Positions 56,579 through 64,000 of a stretch of 64,000 nt of DNA are shown here, in pieces (the stretch's first letter is position 1; each line of letters begins with the position of its first letter). Both the position numbers and the translations under genes were made by a program. The DNA is taken from assembly GCF_016632335.1 (NCBI RefSeq), contig NZ_JAEPBG010000001.1, positions 930,001 through 994,000 of the forward strand. The letters run 5' to 3'. The stretch comes from Noviherbaspirillum pedocola (lineage in GTDB: Bacteria > Pseudomonadota > Gammaproteobacteria > Burkholderiales > Burkholderiaceae_D). The notes beneath the pieces are model-generated. The model was not told where the DNA came from and made no database searches. It saw only the letters and a program-made list of their open reading frames with translations.

Positions 56579-57127
56579 ATGAAACGCACTCATACCTGGA
56601 TGTTCCTGTTGGCGCTGTCGGTCTGCGGCGGCGCGCATGCGGAACGGGCGGACGCTACCAAGCCCATCGATATCGAGGCCAATCAAATGGCCTATGACGA
56701 CGTCAAGCAGATCAACACCTTCACCGGCAACGTAGTGCTGACCCGGGGCAGCCTGATCATGAAGGGAGAAAAGTTGGTGGTCACCCAGGATCCGGCTGGC
56801 TACCAGTATGCGACGCTGTATGCGCCGGCCGGCGGCCGGGCCACGCTGCGGCAAAAGCGCGATGCCGGCCCGGACAGCTGGATGGAAGGCGAAGCCGGCG
56901 ACCGCGTCGAATACGACAACAAGACCGAGGTCGCGAAGTTCTATGTGAACGCGAAGGTGCGTCTGCTGGAAGGCAAGAAGGTGACCGACGAGGTGCAGGG
57001 GCAATTCATTTCCTACGACAGCCGGCAGGAATACTACTCGGTCAATAACACGCCAAGCGGCGCCAGCCAGCCCGGCGCCGGACGCATCCGCGCAACGATA
57101 CAACCGCGCAACACGGGCACGCCATGA
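56579..57127 (+). CDS. lptA: LPS transport periplasmic protein LptA
   Basis: This 182-residue protein has a signal peptide ([16 protein letters not shown], cut near AHA-ER) and an OstA/LptA domain (about 30-150) with [40 protein letters not shown] and [15 protein letters not shown]. LptA forms the periplasmic bridge that carries LPS to the outer membrane. The ATG at 56579 has a poor ribosome binding site; a GTG just before it is an alternative. The C-terminus is a short Ser/Pro/Arg tail. The stop overlaps the lptB ATG by four bases. Confidence 0.93.
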   Translation: MKRTHTWMFLLALSVCGGAHAERADATKPIDIEANQMAYDDVKQINTFTGNVVLTRGSLIMKGEKLVVTQDPAGYQYATLYAPAGGRATLRQKRDAGPDSWMEGEAGDRVEYDNKTEVAKFYVNAKVRLLEGKKVTDEVQGQFISYDSRQEYYSVNNTPSGASQPGAGRIRATIQPRNTGTP

Positions 57128-57888
57128 ACGCGCAGGCAATGACGACGCCGGAAAGCACCCTCACCGTTCGCGGCCTGCAGAAGACTTATGGCGCGCGCCA
57201 GGTGGTGCGTGATGTGTCACTCGATGTGGCCAGCGGCCAGGTGGTCGGACTGCTCGGTCCAAACGGCGCAGGCAAGACGACTTCCTTCTACATGATCGTT
57301 GGCCTGGTGCCATCGGACGCGGGGGAAATCGCGCTCAACGGCGTGGACATTTCGCGTCTGCCGATACATCGGCGCGCGATGCTGGGCCTGTCCTATCTGC
57401 CACAGGAAGCTTCGGTGTTTCGTAAGCTGACCGTCGAGGAAAACATCCGCGCGGTGCTGGAACTGCAGCAGATTAATGGCAAGCCGCTGCCCAAGGCTGA
57501 CCTCAATCATCGGCTCGACGCCTTGCTGAAGGAATTGCAGATCGAGAAGCTGCGCGACAACCAGGCGCTGTCGCTATCCGGCGGCGAGCGCCGGCGCGTG
57601 GAAATTGCACGGGCGCTGGCAACGAATCCGCGCTTCATCCTGTTGGACGAACCTTTCGCTGGCGTCGATCCGATTGCCGTGATTGAGATCCAGCGCATCG
57701 TGCGTTTCCTGAAGGAGCGCAATATCGGTGTGCTGATCACCGATCATAACGTTAGGGAAACCCTGGGCATTTGCGACCGTGCCTACATCATCAACCAGGG
57801 CATGGTGCTGGCCAGCGGTACGCCGGACGACATCATTGCCGACGAATCGGTAAGGCGCGTCTATCTCGGCGAGCATTTCCGCATGTAA
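57124..57888 (+). CDS. lptB: LPS export ABC transporter ATP-binding protein LptB
   Basis: This 254-residue protein is the ATPase of the LptBFG complex. Walker A reads [13 protein letters not shown], the Q-loop area [19 protein letters not shown], the signature [16 protein letters not shown] and Walker [17 protein letters not shown], with the switch His in [11 protein letters not shown]. The C-terminus [10 protein letters not shown] is typical of LptB. The gene is coupled to lptA through ATGA and followed by rpoN after 12 bases. Confidence 0.97.
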   Translation: MNAQAMTTPESTLTVRGLQKTYGARQVVRDVSLDVASGQVVGLLGPNGAGKTTSFYMIVGLVPSDAGEIALNGVDISRLPIHRRAMLGLSYLPQEASVFRKLTVEENIRAVLELQQINGKPLPKADLNHRLDALLKELQIEKLRDNQALSLSGGERRRVEIARALATNPRFILLDEPFAGVDPIAVIEIQRIVRFLKERNIGVLITDHNVRETLGICDRAYIINQGMVLASGTPDDIIADESVRRVYLGEHFRM

Positions 57889-57900
57889 GCAAGAGCACAG

Positions 57901-59385
57901 ATGAAACAAACCCTGCAACTCCGCGTTTCGCAGCACCTCGCGCTGACGCCCCAACTGCAACAGTCCATCCGGCTGCTGCAGTTGTCGACATTGGAACTTC
58001 ACCAGGAGCTGGAACAGATCCTGTCGGAAAACCCGCTTCTGGAACGCCTGGACGATCCACTCGATCATTCGGTGCGCCTGCTGGCCGATGGCGCGGTCAG
58101 TTCGGCGAGCCCTGCATCGAGCGCCACGGAAAGCCCGACGTCCGATTCGGCGCCGGCCGATGCGGAAGGCGGCTTCGATGGCGGCGATGGCGGTGAAGGC
58201 GGCGAGAGTGCAAGCAGCGCCGACTCCGACTGGAGCTTCGACGATGTCGCGCGCACATCGAAAGCGCCCGAGGACGATGATGCGCGTCCGCAGATGGAGG
58301 CGCATGAAACCACCCTGCGCGAACACCTGCTGGAACAGATGCGCGTCACGGTACACAGCATCCGCGACCGGGCGCTGGTTGAATTGGTGATCGATGCGCT
58401 CGATGAGAATGGCTACCTGGAAGAACCGCTCGAGGAAATCCACGCGCGGCTGCCGGAAGAGCTGGAAGTCGAGGTGGAAGAATTGTCGATGGCGCTGAAG
58501 CTGGTGCAGAGCTTCGAGCCGGCCGGCGTGGGCGCGCGCAGCGCATCGGAGTGCCTGGCATTGCAGATCCGGCGCATGCCGAAGGTGCCGATGGTGACGC
58601 GGCGCATGGCGCTGAGCATCGTTGAAAACCATCTGGCGCTGTTCGCGCAGCGCGACTTCAACAAGCTGAAAAAGGCACTCGATTGCGACGAGGAAGACCT
58701 GCGCGAAGCACAGGTGTTGATCAAGGCCGCCAATCCGCATCCGGGCGCGATCTTCGCCGGCAATGCCTCGGACTATGTGGTGCCGGATGTGATCGTCAAG
58801 CGCGGCAAGAATGGCTGGCAGGTGATGCTCAATCATGACGTGATGCCGCGGCTGCGGGTCAATGCGATGTACGCCAGCATCCTGAAGCAGAACAAGGGCG
58901 AAGGATCGATGAGCTCGCAGTTGCAGGAAGCGAAGTGGCTGATCAAGAACATGCGCCAGCGTTTCGACACGATATTGCGTGTCGCACAGGCGATAGTCGA
59001 TCGCCAGCGCAACTTCTTTTCGCACGGCGAAGTGGCCATGCGTCCGCTTGTGCTGCGCGAGATTGCTGATACACTGGGCCTTCACGAGAGCACCATTTCT
59101 CGTGTCACCACGCAAAAGTACATGCTCACGCCCCACGGGATGTTCGAACTGAAGTACTTCTTCGGCAGCCATGTCGCTACCGACGCGGGAGGCGAAGCAT
59201 CATCCACTGCAATCCGGGCGTTGATCAAACAACTGATAGGAGCCGAGGACTCGAAGAACCCCTTTTCCGACAGCCGCATTGCAGAGATGCTGGCGGAGCA
59301 AGGCATGGTTGTCGCTCGCCGCACCGTCGCGAAGTACCGCGAAGCCTTGAAAATCCCACCAGTCAATCTGCGCAAGTCATTGTAG
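57901..59385 (+). CDS. rpoN: RNA polymerase sigma-54 factor RpoN
   Basis: This 494-residue sigma factor reads -24/-12 promoters. The Gln/Leu-rich activator region is at about 1-45 ([20 protein letters not shown]), followed by an acidic Ser/Asp/Gly stretch (about 62-130), the core-binding domain (about 130-330), the helix-turn-helix (about 384-405, [20 protein letters not shown]) and the RpoN box [10 protein letters not shown] (about 472-481). It sits behind lptB, the usual place in proteobacteria. At least one likely target, the PEP-CTERM gene at 36785, is in this window. Confidence 0.97.
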   Translation: MKQTLQLRVSQHLALTPQLQQSIRLLQLSTLELHQELEQILSENPLLERLDDPLDHSVRLLADGAVSSASPASSATESPTSDSAPADAEGGFDGGDGGEGGESASSADSDWSFDDVARTSKAPEDDDARPQMEAHETTLREHLLEQMRVTVHSIRDRALVELVIDALDENGYLEEPLEEIHARLPEELEVEVEELSMALKLVQSFEPAGVGARSASECLALQIRRMPKVPMVTRRMALSIVENHLALFAQRDFNKLKKALDCDEEDLREAQVLIKAANPHPGAIFAGNASDYVVPDVIVKRGKNGWQVMLNHDVMPRLRVNAMYASILKQNKGEGSMSSQLQEAKWLIKNMRQRFDTILRVAQAIVDRQRNFFSHGEVAMRPLVLREIADTLGLHESTISRVTTQKYMLTPHGMFELKYFFGSHVATDAGGEASSTAIRALIKQLIGAEDSKNPFSDSRIAEMLAEQGMVVARRTVAKYREALKIPPVNLRKSL

Positions 59386-59458
59386 TTTTGCAGTTCCCCT
59401 CAGCCGCCGGGCGGAGGCCCTCACCGAACCGCAGGCGGCAATTCACAAGGAGCATTGT

Positions 59459-59815
59459 ATGAATCTGACCATCAGTGGACATCATGTCGAAGTGACTCCC
59501 GCCATTCGTGAATACCTGCAAAGCAAGCTGGCGCGCGTGAAGCGCCATTTCGATCATGTGATCGATATCGCCGTCATTCTTGCCGTCGACAAGCTCCCGG
59601 AAAAGGAAAGAAGGCAACGCGCCGAGATCACCGTTCGACTACGCGGCAAGGACGTGCATGTGGAAAGCATTGCGCATGACCTGTATGCCGCGATCGATAA
59701 CCTGATGGACAAGCTGGACCGCCAGGTCCTGAAGTACAAAACCCGCCTGCAGGATTATCAGCATCCGGGCTTGAAGCGCATGGATTCGGAACCGGATCCC
59801 GCCGCTGCAATGTAG
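59459..59815 (+). CDS. hpf: Ribosome hibernation promoting factor HPF
   Basis: This 118-residue protein is the short-form HPF/YfiA family member that binds 30S subunits and helps form inactive 100S ribosomes. It starts MNLTISGHHVEVTPAIREYL and carries LARVKRHFDHVIDIAVIL, VTVRLRGKDVHVES-like EITVRLRGKDVHVESIAHDL and YAAIDNLMDKLDRQVLKYK. AAGGAG precedes the ATG by 6 bases. It follows rpoN by 73 bases, the standard order, and a strong terminator comes directly after. Confidence 0.95.
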   Translation: MNLTISGHHVEVTPAIREYLQSKLARVKRHFDHVIDIAVILAVDKLPEKERRQRAEITVRLRGKDVHVESIAHDLYAAIDNLMDKLDRQVLKYKTRLQDYQHPGLKRMDSEPDPAAAM

Positions 59816-59830
59816 TCAAACTCCGGCAAC

Positions 59831-59867
59831 ACAAGAAAGGCGCGATCGGCGCCTTTCTTGTTGTTAC
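59831..59867 (+). terminator. Rho-independent terminator of the kdsD-hpf operon
   Basis: A 13-bp stem, ACAAGAAAGGCGC paired with its complement, has a 5-base loop and is followed by TTGTT. It begins 16 bases after the hpf stop codon. Confidence 0.88.
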
Positions 59868-59892
59868 GTACTGGACGCAGAGCGCACAAAAT

Positions 59893-59912
59893 AACTGTTT
59901 TTTTATACAGTA
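59893..59912 (+). promoter_or_regulatory. LexA (SOS) box upstream of the 79-residue gene
   Basis: The core CTGT-N8-ACAG occupies 59895-59910, and with flanks 16 of 20 bases agree with the classical SOS box used by beta- and gammaproteobacteria. Just downstream, TGCTAAAGT at 59918-59925 resembles an extended -10 element, so LexA would cover the -35 region. The gene at 59959 starts 34 bases after that -10 element. Confidence 0.75.
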
Positions 59913-59958
59913 GTTGTGCTAAAGTACGCCCACTGAACGTCCACACGGAGATGCAGCC

Positions 59959-60198
59959 ATGGCAAATTTCAATAGCTCGATGACTACCCGCTTCGCTTTC
60001 GATGAACCGCCCGCAGCCTTCATGCTGCGTCTTGGCCGGCGCGAAATGCAGATCCGCCGCGAAGTGACCAAGCCGCATTACAGCGTCAATCCCATTCTCG
60101 ACTGCCGTCCCGGCGACGATCCAGGCCACCTGCAAATGCTCGTGCTGAACCGCTGGATGGTTACTCTCTCCAAGGCCCGCGCCAGCCGCCGTCAATAA
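59959..60198 (+). CDS. Small protein of unknown function, predicted SOS-regulated
   Basis: This 79-residue protein has no recognised domain, no signal peptide and no membrane segment. It is rich in Arg and Met (FMLRLGRREMQIRREV, LQMLVLNRWMVTLSKARASR) and strongly basic near both the middle and the C-terminus. CGGAG lies before the ATG at a good spacing. A LexA box and promoter-like sequence lie directly upstream, a terminator separates it from hpf, and a hairpin follows, so it is an isolated single gene under likely SOS control. Inhibition of cell division or DNA binding would be possible roles for such a protein, but nothing in the sequence shows this. Confidence 0.75.
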   Translation: MANFNSSMTTRFAFDEPPAAFMLRLGRREMQIRREVTKPHYSVNPILDCRPGDDPGHLQMLVLNRWMVTLSKARASRRQ

Positions 60199-60213
60199 GT
60201 CCACCAGCGCATC

Positions 60214-60237
60214 GATCGCCCCCATGATGGGGCGATC
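60214..60237 (+). terminator. Hairpin after the small SOS-box gene
   Basis: A perfect 9-bp stem GATCGCCCC / GGGGCGATC with a 6-base loop begins 15 bases after the stop codon. No T run follows on the plus strand, so it may be a weak or factor-dependent terminator. Confidence 0.5.
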
Positions 60238-60282
60238 AAACAACGGTACACTGTGCGGTTTGTTTTTCACCAATTTCCTGCC

Positions 60283-61371
60283 ATGACCGCACATGTGCTC
60301 GCCGAGATCCAAAATCGGATCGGCATACTCACTCTTGATCGTTCCCGTGCGCTGAATGCACTTTCACTGGACATGGTGCGTGCCATCAGCGCCCATCTCC
60401 GCGCCTGGCGAGACGACGATTCGGTTCTCGCCGTGCTGATTCGCAGCAGCAGTGAACGCGCCTTTTGCGCTGGCGGCGATATCCGCTTCTTTCATGAGGT
60501 GGGCAACGCTGCCCCGGCTGGTGGCAGCGCACTTCTGGAAGATTTCTTCACCGAAGAATATGCGCTGAACCATCTGATCCACCATTATCCAAAGCCGTAT
60601 ATCGCCCTTCTCGATGGCATTGTCATGGGCGGTGGCATGGGCATCACCCAGGCTGGCAAGCAGCGACTTGCCATCGTCACCGAACGCACCCGTATGGCGA
60701 TGCCCGAAGTGCACATCGGCCTGTTCCCGGACGTAGGCGGCAGTCATTTTCTGACGCGCATGCCAGGGCAGCTCGGTCGCTGGCTGGCGCTTTCGGGTGA
60801 AACCATCAGCGCGGCCGATGCGCTGCATGCGAACCTGGCCGATGTTTTCCTGCCTGCGGCGCTATTGCCCGAATTGATGGGAATGCTTGGACAGCATGCC
60901 GCGCGGGACGCTGCTGATATCGTCAACATGATTCGTGAATTTGCCGCGCCTCACGTCCGCGATGCCGGCCATGGCCGCTTGGCCGATGCGCGTGAACGCA
61001 TCGATCGCCTGTTTGCCGCCGATACCGTGTCTGCCATCGTCTCAGGCTTGAAACAGGAAGGCGATGACTTCGCCGCTGCGACGCTGCACGCGATGGAACG
61101 CGGTTCGCCACTGATGCTGTGCGTGACGCTGGAACAACTGCGGCGCGGCGCCGGCATGAGCCTGGCCGAATGCCTGCGCATGGAGCGCGACATGGTGCGG
61201 CACTGCTTCGAGCGCACCGAGGTACTCGAAGGCATACGGGCACGCGTGATCGAAAAGGATAATGCGCCGCGCTGGTCACCGGCTTCGCTAGCCGACGTTG
61301 ATGAAGCGATGGTGACGGCCTACTTTGAACCGGTTTGGCCGGCGCACATGCACCCCTTGCGTGAACTGTGA
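60283..61371 (+). CDS. Enoyl-CoA hydratase/isomerase family protein, 3-hydroxyisobutyryl-CoA hydrolase type
   Basis: This 362-residue crotonase-fold protein has the length and motifs of 3-hydroxyisobutyryl-CoA hydrolase (valine breakdown) rather than short enoyl-CoA hydratases. Seen are ALSLDMVRAISAHLRAW, the oxyanion segment SERAFCAGGDIRFFHE, LDGIVMGGGMGITQ, and MPEVHIGLFPDVGGSHFLTR with the catalytic Glu and Asp of the hydrolase subgroup. The C-terminal HIBCH region (about 230-350) is complete. The frame opens with a GTG at 60253, but I use the ATG at 60283, which gives the usual N-terminus. No other valine degradation genes are adjacent, so the physiological substrate is not certain. Confidence 0.86.
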   Translation: MTAHVLAEIQNRIGILTLDRSRALNALSLDMVRAISAHLRAWRDDDSVLAVLIRSSSERAFCAGGDIRFFHEVGNAAPAGGSALLEDFFTEEYALNHLIHHYPKPYIALLDGIVMGGGMGITQAGKQRLAIVTERTRMAMPEVHIGLFPDVGGSHFLTRMPGQLGRWLALSGETISAADALHANLADVFLPAALLPELMGMLGQHAARDAADIVNMIREFAAPHVRDAGHGRLADARERIDRLFAADTVSAIVSGLKQEGDDFAAATLHAMERGSPLMLCVTLEQLRRGAGMSLAECLRMERDMVRHCFERTEVLEGIRARVIEKDNAPRWSPASLADVDEAMVTAYFEPVWPAHMHPLREL

Positions 61372-61404
61372 AGGCAGGCGGCGCGAGGCGTCGACTACTA
61401 CGCG

Positions 61405-62547
61405 CTAGATTTCGTCGATCATGAACATCCGCCGGTGTTCACGCATCGCATAGCGATCAGTCATGCCGGCAATGTAATCCGAGACGCGACGCGCGCGCAC
61501 GGCTTCGTCCTCGTCCCGGGCGGCTGGCTGGTGGCCGGGCGGTAGCAGCGTCGGTTCCCGCATGAAAATCTGGAACAGGTCGACGACGATGCGCCGCGCC
61601 TTGCTGGTCATGCGATTCACCTGGTAATGCTGATACAGGTTCCTGCGCAGGAAAGCCTTGAGCTGCTGTGCTTCACGCCGTATCGCGTCGGAAAAGGCGA
61701 TCAGCGGTGGCCCGTTGCGTACATCATCGATAGTGACGACGCCAGCGGCAAGAATGTGTTCGCGGGATGTGTCAATCAAATCGACGATCAGCGTATTGAT
61801 CATGCGTCGCACGGTTTCATTGATCGCACGGCGGCCGGTAATGCCGGGGAAGGTTTCCTCGACTTGCCGCTGGTGACGCGCATAAAAATCCATCTCGGAA
61901 AGCTGCGCCACGGTGATCAGGCCAGAACGCAGGCCGTCATCGACGTCGTGATTGTTATAGGCAATTTCATCGGCCAGGTTGGCCAGTTGCGCTTCCAGCG
62001 TTGGCTGCTTCTTTTCCAGGAAACGCTGGCCGATATCACCCAGCGTGCGCGCATTGGCCGGAGAACAATGCTTCAGGATGCCTTCGCGCGTCTCGAACAT
62101 CAGGTTCAGTCCGTCAAAGCCGCCATAGCGCTCTTCCAGCAAATCCACGACGCGCAGGCTCTGCAGATTGTGCTCGAAGCCGCCAAAGGGTTTCATGCAT
62201 TCGTCCAGCGCATCCTGACCGGCATGCCCGAACGGCGTATGGCCAAGATCGTGCGCCAGCGAAATCGCTTCGACCAGATCTTCGTTCAGCAGCAGATTGC
62301 GGGCGATCGAGCGCGCAATCTGTGCGACTTCAATGCTGTGCGTCAGGCGGGTTCGGAACAGGTCGCCTTCGTGGTTCACGAATACCTGGGTTTTGTATTC
62401 CAGCCGGCGGAAGGCGCCGCTGTGAACGATGCGGTCGCGGTCGCGCTGGAATTCGGTGCGGGAAGTTGCCGGCGCTTCGGGATAACGCCGGCCGCGCGAA
62501 TCGGCGGAGCGCACGGCATAGGAAGCGAGGTGGGTTTCAAAGTCCAT
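61405..62547 (-). CDS. dgt: Deoxyguanosinetriphosphate triphosphohydrolase (dGTPase, type 2)
   Basis: This 380-residue HD-domain phosphohydrolase is of the dGTPase type. Family motifs are [40 protein letters not shown] with the first metal His, [17 protein letters not shown] with the HD pair, and [19 protein letters not shown]. The size and missing insertions fit the shorter type-2 proteins. The longer open frame to 62871 runs into the aroB region and is a shadow; GGGAGG lies before the ATG at 62547. It follows aroB by 23 bases, a common order in Burkholderiales (aroK-aroB-dgt). Confidence 0.92.
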   Translation of the reverse strand: MDFETHLASYAVRSADSRGRRYPEAPATSRTEFQRDRDRIVHSGAFRRLEYKTQVFVNHEGDLFRTRLTHSIEVAQIARSIARNLLLNEDLVEAISLAHDLGHTPFGHAGQDALDECMKPFGGFEHNLQSLRVVDLLEERYGGFDGLNLMFETREGILKHCSPANARTLGDIGQRFLEKKQPTLEAQLANLADEIAYNNHDVDDGLRSGLITVAQLSEMDFYARHQRQVEETFPGITGRRAINETVRRMINTLIVDLIDTSREHILAAGVVTIDDVRNGPPLIAFSDAIRREAQQLKAFLRRNLYQHYQVNRMTSKARRIVVDLFQIFMREPTLLPPGHQPAARDEDEAVRARRVSDYIAGMTDRYAMREHRRMFMIDEI

Positions 62548-62570
62548 CGTCTGCTCGCCTCCCAGTTTTT

Positions 62571-64000
62571 CTAAGATTCGACGCAAGCCCCGATCGCGGC
62601 CAGCAGCGTATCCTGCGGCGCCGTGGTGATCAGTGGCGAGCCCAATGGTTTCAACAGGATGAAGCGGATTTGCCCACCCTCGTTCTTCTTGTCCACCTGC
62701 ATCAATTCCAGCCAGCGCTCGGCGCCGAGGTCCGGAGCGACGATCGGCAAGCCAGCCGCACGCACCAGGGCTGTGACGCGTGCGCGTGTAGCCGCGTCGA
62801 TGAATCCCAGCCGCTGCGACAACTCGGCCGCCATCACCATGCCGCACCCCACCGCCTCGCCGTGCAGCCATGCGCCATATCCCATGCCGGCCTCGATCGC
62901 ATGGCCGAAGGTATGGCCGAAATTCAATATCGCGCGTAGACCGCCCTCACGCTCATCCTTGCGCACCACGTCGGCCTTGATTTCACAGGAGCGCTGGATC
63001 GCATACGCCAGCGCCGCAGGATCGCGCGCCATCAGGCGGGTGATGTTCTCTTCGATCCAGTCGAAAAACTGCGCATCGATGATCGCGCCATGCTTGATCA
63101 CTTCAGCCAGACCCGCGGAAAGCTCACGGTCCGGCAGCGTGTTCAGCGTCGAGGTGTCGGCAAACACCGCTTGCGGCTGGTAAAACGCGCCGATCATGTT
63201 CTTGCCAAGCGGATGATTGATGCCGGTCTTGCCGCCGACCGAGGAATCGACCTGCGACAGCAGCGTGGTTGGCACCTGGATGAAAGGCACGCCGCGCATG
63301 TAGGTCGCCGCGGCAAAGCCGGCCATGTCGCCGATGACGCCGCCGCCAAGCGCGACGATGGTGGTCTTGCGATCACACTTGTCGCGCAACAGCGCGCCAT
63401 AGATGCGATTCAGGTTTTCCCAGGTCTTCTCTTCTTCGCCGTCCGGCAACACGATCTCGGTCACCTTCTTGCCAGCCGCACGCAACGCACCTGCAACCCG
63501 TTCGAGATACAGCGGTCCGACGACGGTGTTGGTGACAATGGCGGCATGCGCACCGGCGACGCTCGCAGCCAGGCGGGCATCATTGGCAAGCAGGTCCGGG
63601 CCGATCAGGATCGGGTAGCTGCGTTCGCCGAGTTCGACTTTCAGTTCAATCTGGGAATGGGAAGACATCGGGTTATGCAATCGTTGTGGATCCTGCTGCG
63701 ACGTAGTGCGTTCCAGGATTTCCAGTTGGGCCACGATGGCCTGGACCAGCGATTGTATATTGGGACGACCGGTGTCAATGATGATATCGGCAACTTCGCG
63801 GTAATACGGATCCCGCTGCGTGGACAATTGCTCCAGCCGGGAGCGCGGATCGGCAGTTTGCAGCAGCGGACGATTGCGATCATGCGCAGTGCGTTGCAGG
63901 ATGTTGTTGACGCCGGCACGCAGGTAGACGACGGTACCGCGTGCTTTCAGATATTCGCGGCTTCTTGCGTCGAGGATGCTGCCGCCGCCGGTGGCGAGCA
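62571..64000 (-). CDS. aroKB: Fused shikimate kinase / 3-dehydroquinate synthase (AroK-AroB); 5' end outside window
   Basis: One reading frame runs without a stop from the window edge to 62571. Bases 64000 to about 63720 encode the C-terminal half of shikimate kinase: [20 protein letters not shown], then the lid region [16 protein letters not shown] and [16 protein letters not shown] linker of about 20 residues leads directly to 3-dehydroquinate synthase (from Met at 63668, [20 protein letters not shown]), with [59 protein letters not shown] and the metal-binding [18 protein letters not shown] with HGEAV. AroK phosphorylates shikimate and AroB makes 3-dehydroquinate in aromatic amino-acid synthesis. 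The AroK part is truncated by the window. Confidence 0.9.
   Translation of the reverse strand, partial: LATGGGSILDARSREYLKARGTVVYLRAGVNNILQRTAHDRNRPLLQTADPRSRLEQLSTQRDPYYREVADIIIDTGRPNIQSLVQAIVAQLEILERTTSQQDPQRLHNPMSSHSQIELKVELGERSYPILIGPDLLANDARLAASVAGAHAAIVTNTVVGPLYLERVAGALRAAGKKVTEIVLPDGEEEKTWENLNRIYGALLRDKCDRKTTIVALGGGVIGDMAGFAAATYMRGVPFIQVPTTLLSQVDSSVGGKTGINHPLGKNMIGAFYQPQAVFADTSTLNTLPDRELSAGLAEVIKHGAIIDAQFFDWIEENITRLMARDPAALAYAIQRSCEIKADVVRKDEREGGLRAILNFGHTFGHAIEAGMGYGAWLHGEAVGCGMVMAAELSQRLGFIDAATRARVTALVRAAGLPIVAPDLGAERWLELMQVDKKNEGGQIRFILLKPLGSPLITTAPQDTLLAAIGACVES
63666..63668 (-). other. aroB: Internal ATG where a separate aroB would begin
   Basis: The ATG at 63668 is where AroB proteins normally begin, but no ribosome binding site lies 5-10 bases before it; the nearest purine run (AGCAGGA) is about 25 bases upstream. 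The frame continues upstream into AroK without a stop. Independent translation of AroB (366 residues) from here is possible but not indicated. Confidence 0.5.

Noticed and set aside
63641-63919. Separate short frame at the aroK-aroB junction
   Set aside because: It is out of frame with both AroK and AroB, whose conserved motifs lie in one continuous frame.

Overview
The window looks like chromosome of a GC-rich betaproteobacterium in the Burkholderiales, most likely Oxalobacteraceae (Herbaspirillum / Noviherbaspirillum / Massilia group). The basis is the gene order kdsD-kdsC-lptC-lptA-lptB-rpoN-hpf, the closeness of the UvrA, SSB and AroB proteins to that group as I remember it, and a PEP-CTERM protein. 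No database search was possible, so the lineage is an inference.

Region 1 (1-13254, + strand) is most of a tad (tight adherence / Flp pilus) operon: cpaB (cut by the window edge), cpaC secretin, a small lipoprotein, tadG, two TadE-type minor pseudopilins, tadZ, tadA ATPase, tadB, tadC and a TadD-like TPR lipoprotein with a LytR_C domain. An Ig-like-repeat lipoprotein follows. The Flp pilin and prepilin peptidase genes are not here and are expected upstream. Region 2 (13308-19667, + strand) is an AT-richer cassette of polytopic GT-C glycosyltransferase-like proteins: three GT87/DUF2029 proteins, the decayed 3' end of a fourth copy, and one AftB-like protein.

Region 3 (19803-34479, - strand) is a type I secretion locus: C39-like/ABC exporter, HlyD adaptor, a NarL-type regulator, a 2569-residue repeat adhesin with nine nearly identical 252-bp units, a receiver-only protein without its phosphoacceptor Asp, and a TolC-type outer-membrane channel. 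Region 4 (34480-37669) is disturbed: an internally deleted IS5-family element, orphan sequence, then a PEP-CTERM protein gene behind a clear sigma-54 promoter.

Region 5 (37670-54263) is mixed chromosomal content: a predicted outer-membrane protein, a giant DUF748/AsmA-like protein, chrA, ssb, an MFS transporter, uvrA, acylphosphatase, an LRR plus ankyrin protein that resembles secreted effectors, an AEC transporter and a KefB/C-type antiporter. Region 6 (54382-59815, + strand) is the LPS Kdo/transport operon with rpoN and hpf. Region 7 (59816-64000) holds a 79-residue gene of unknown function behind a strong LexA (SOS) box, an enoyl-CoA hydratase/3-hydroxyisobutyryl-CoA hydrolase-type protein, a dGTPase, and aroK and aroB joined in a single reading frame.

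The points most worth following are the SOS-box small gene, the GT-C cassette beside the tad pilus genes (a possible pilus or surface glycosylation system), the LRR-ankyrin effector-like protein, the sigma-54-driven PEP-CTERM gene, and the AroK-AroB fusion.
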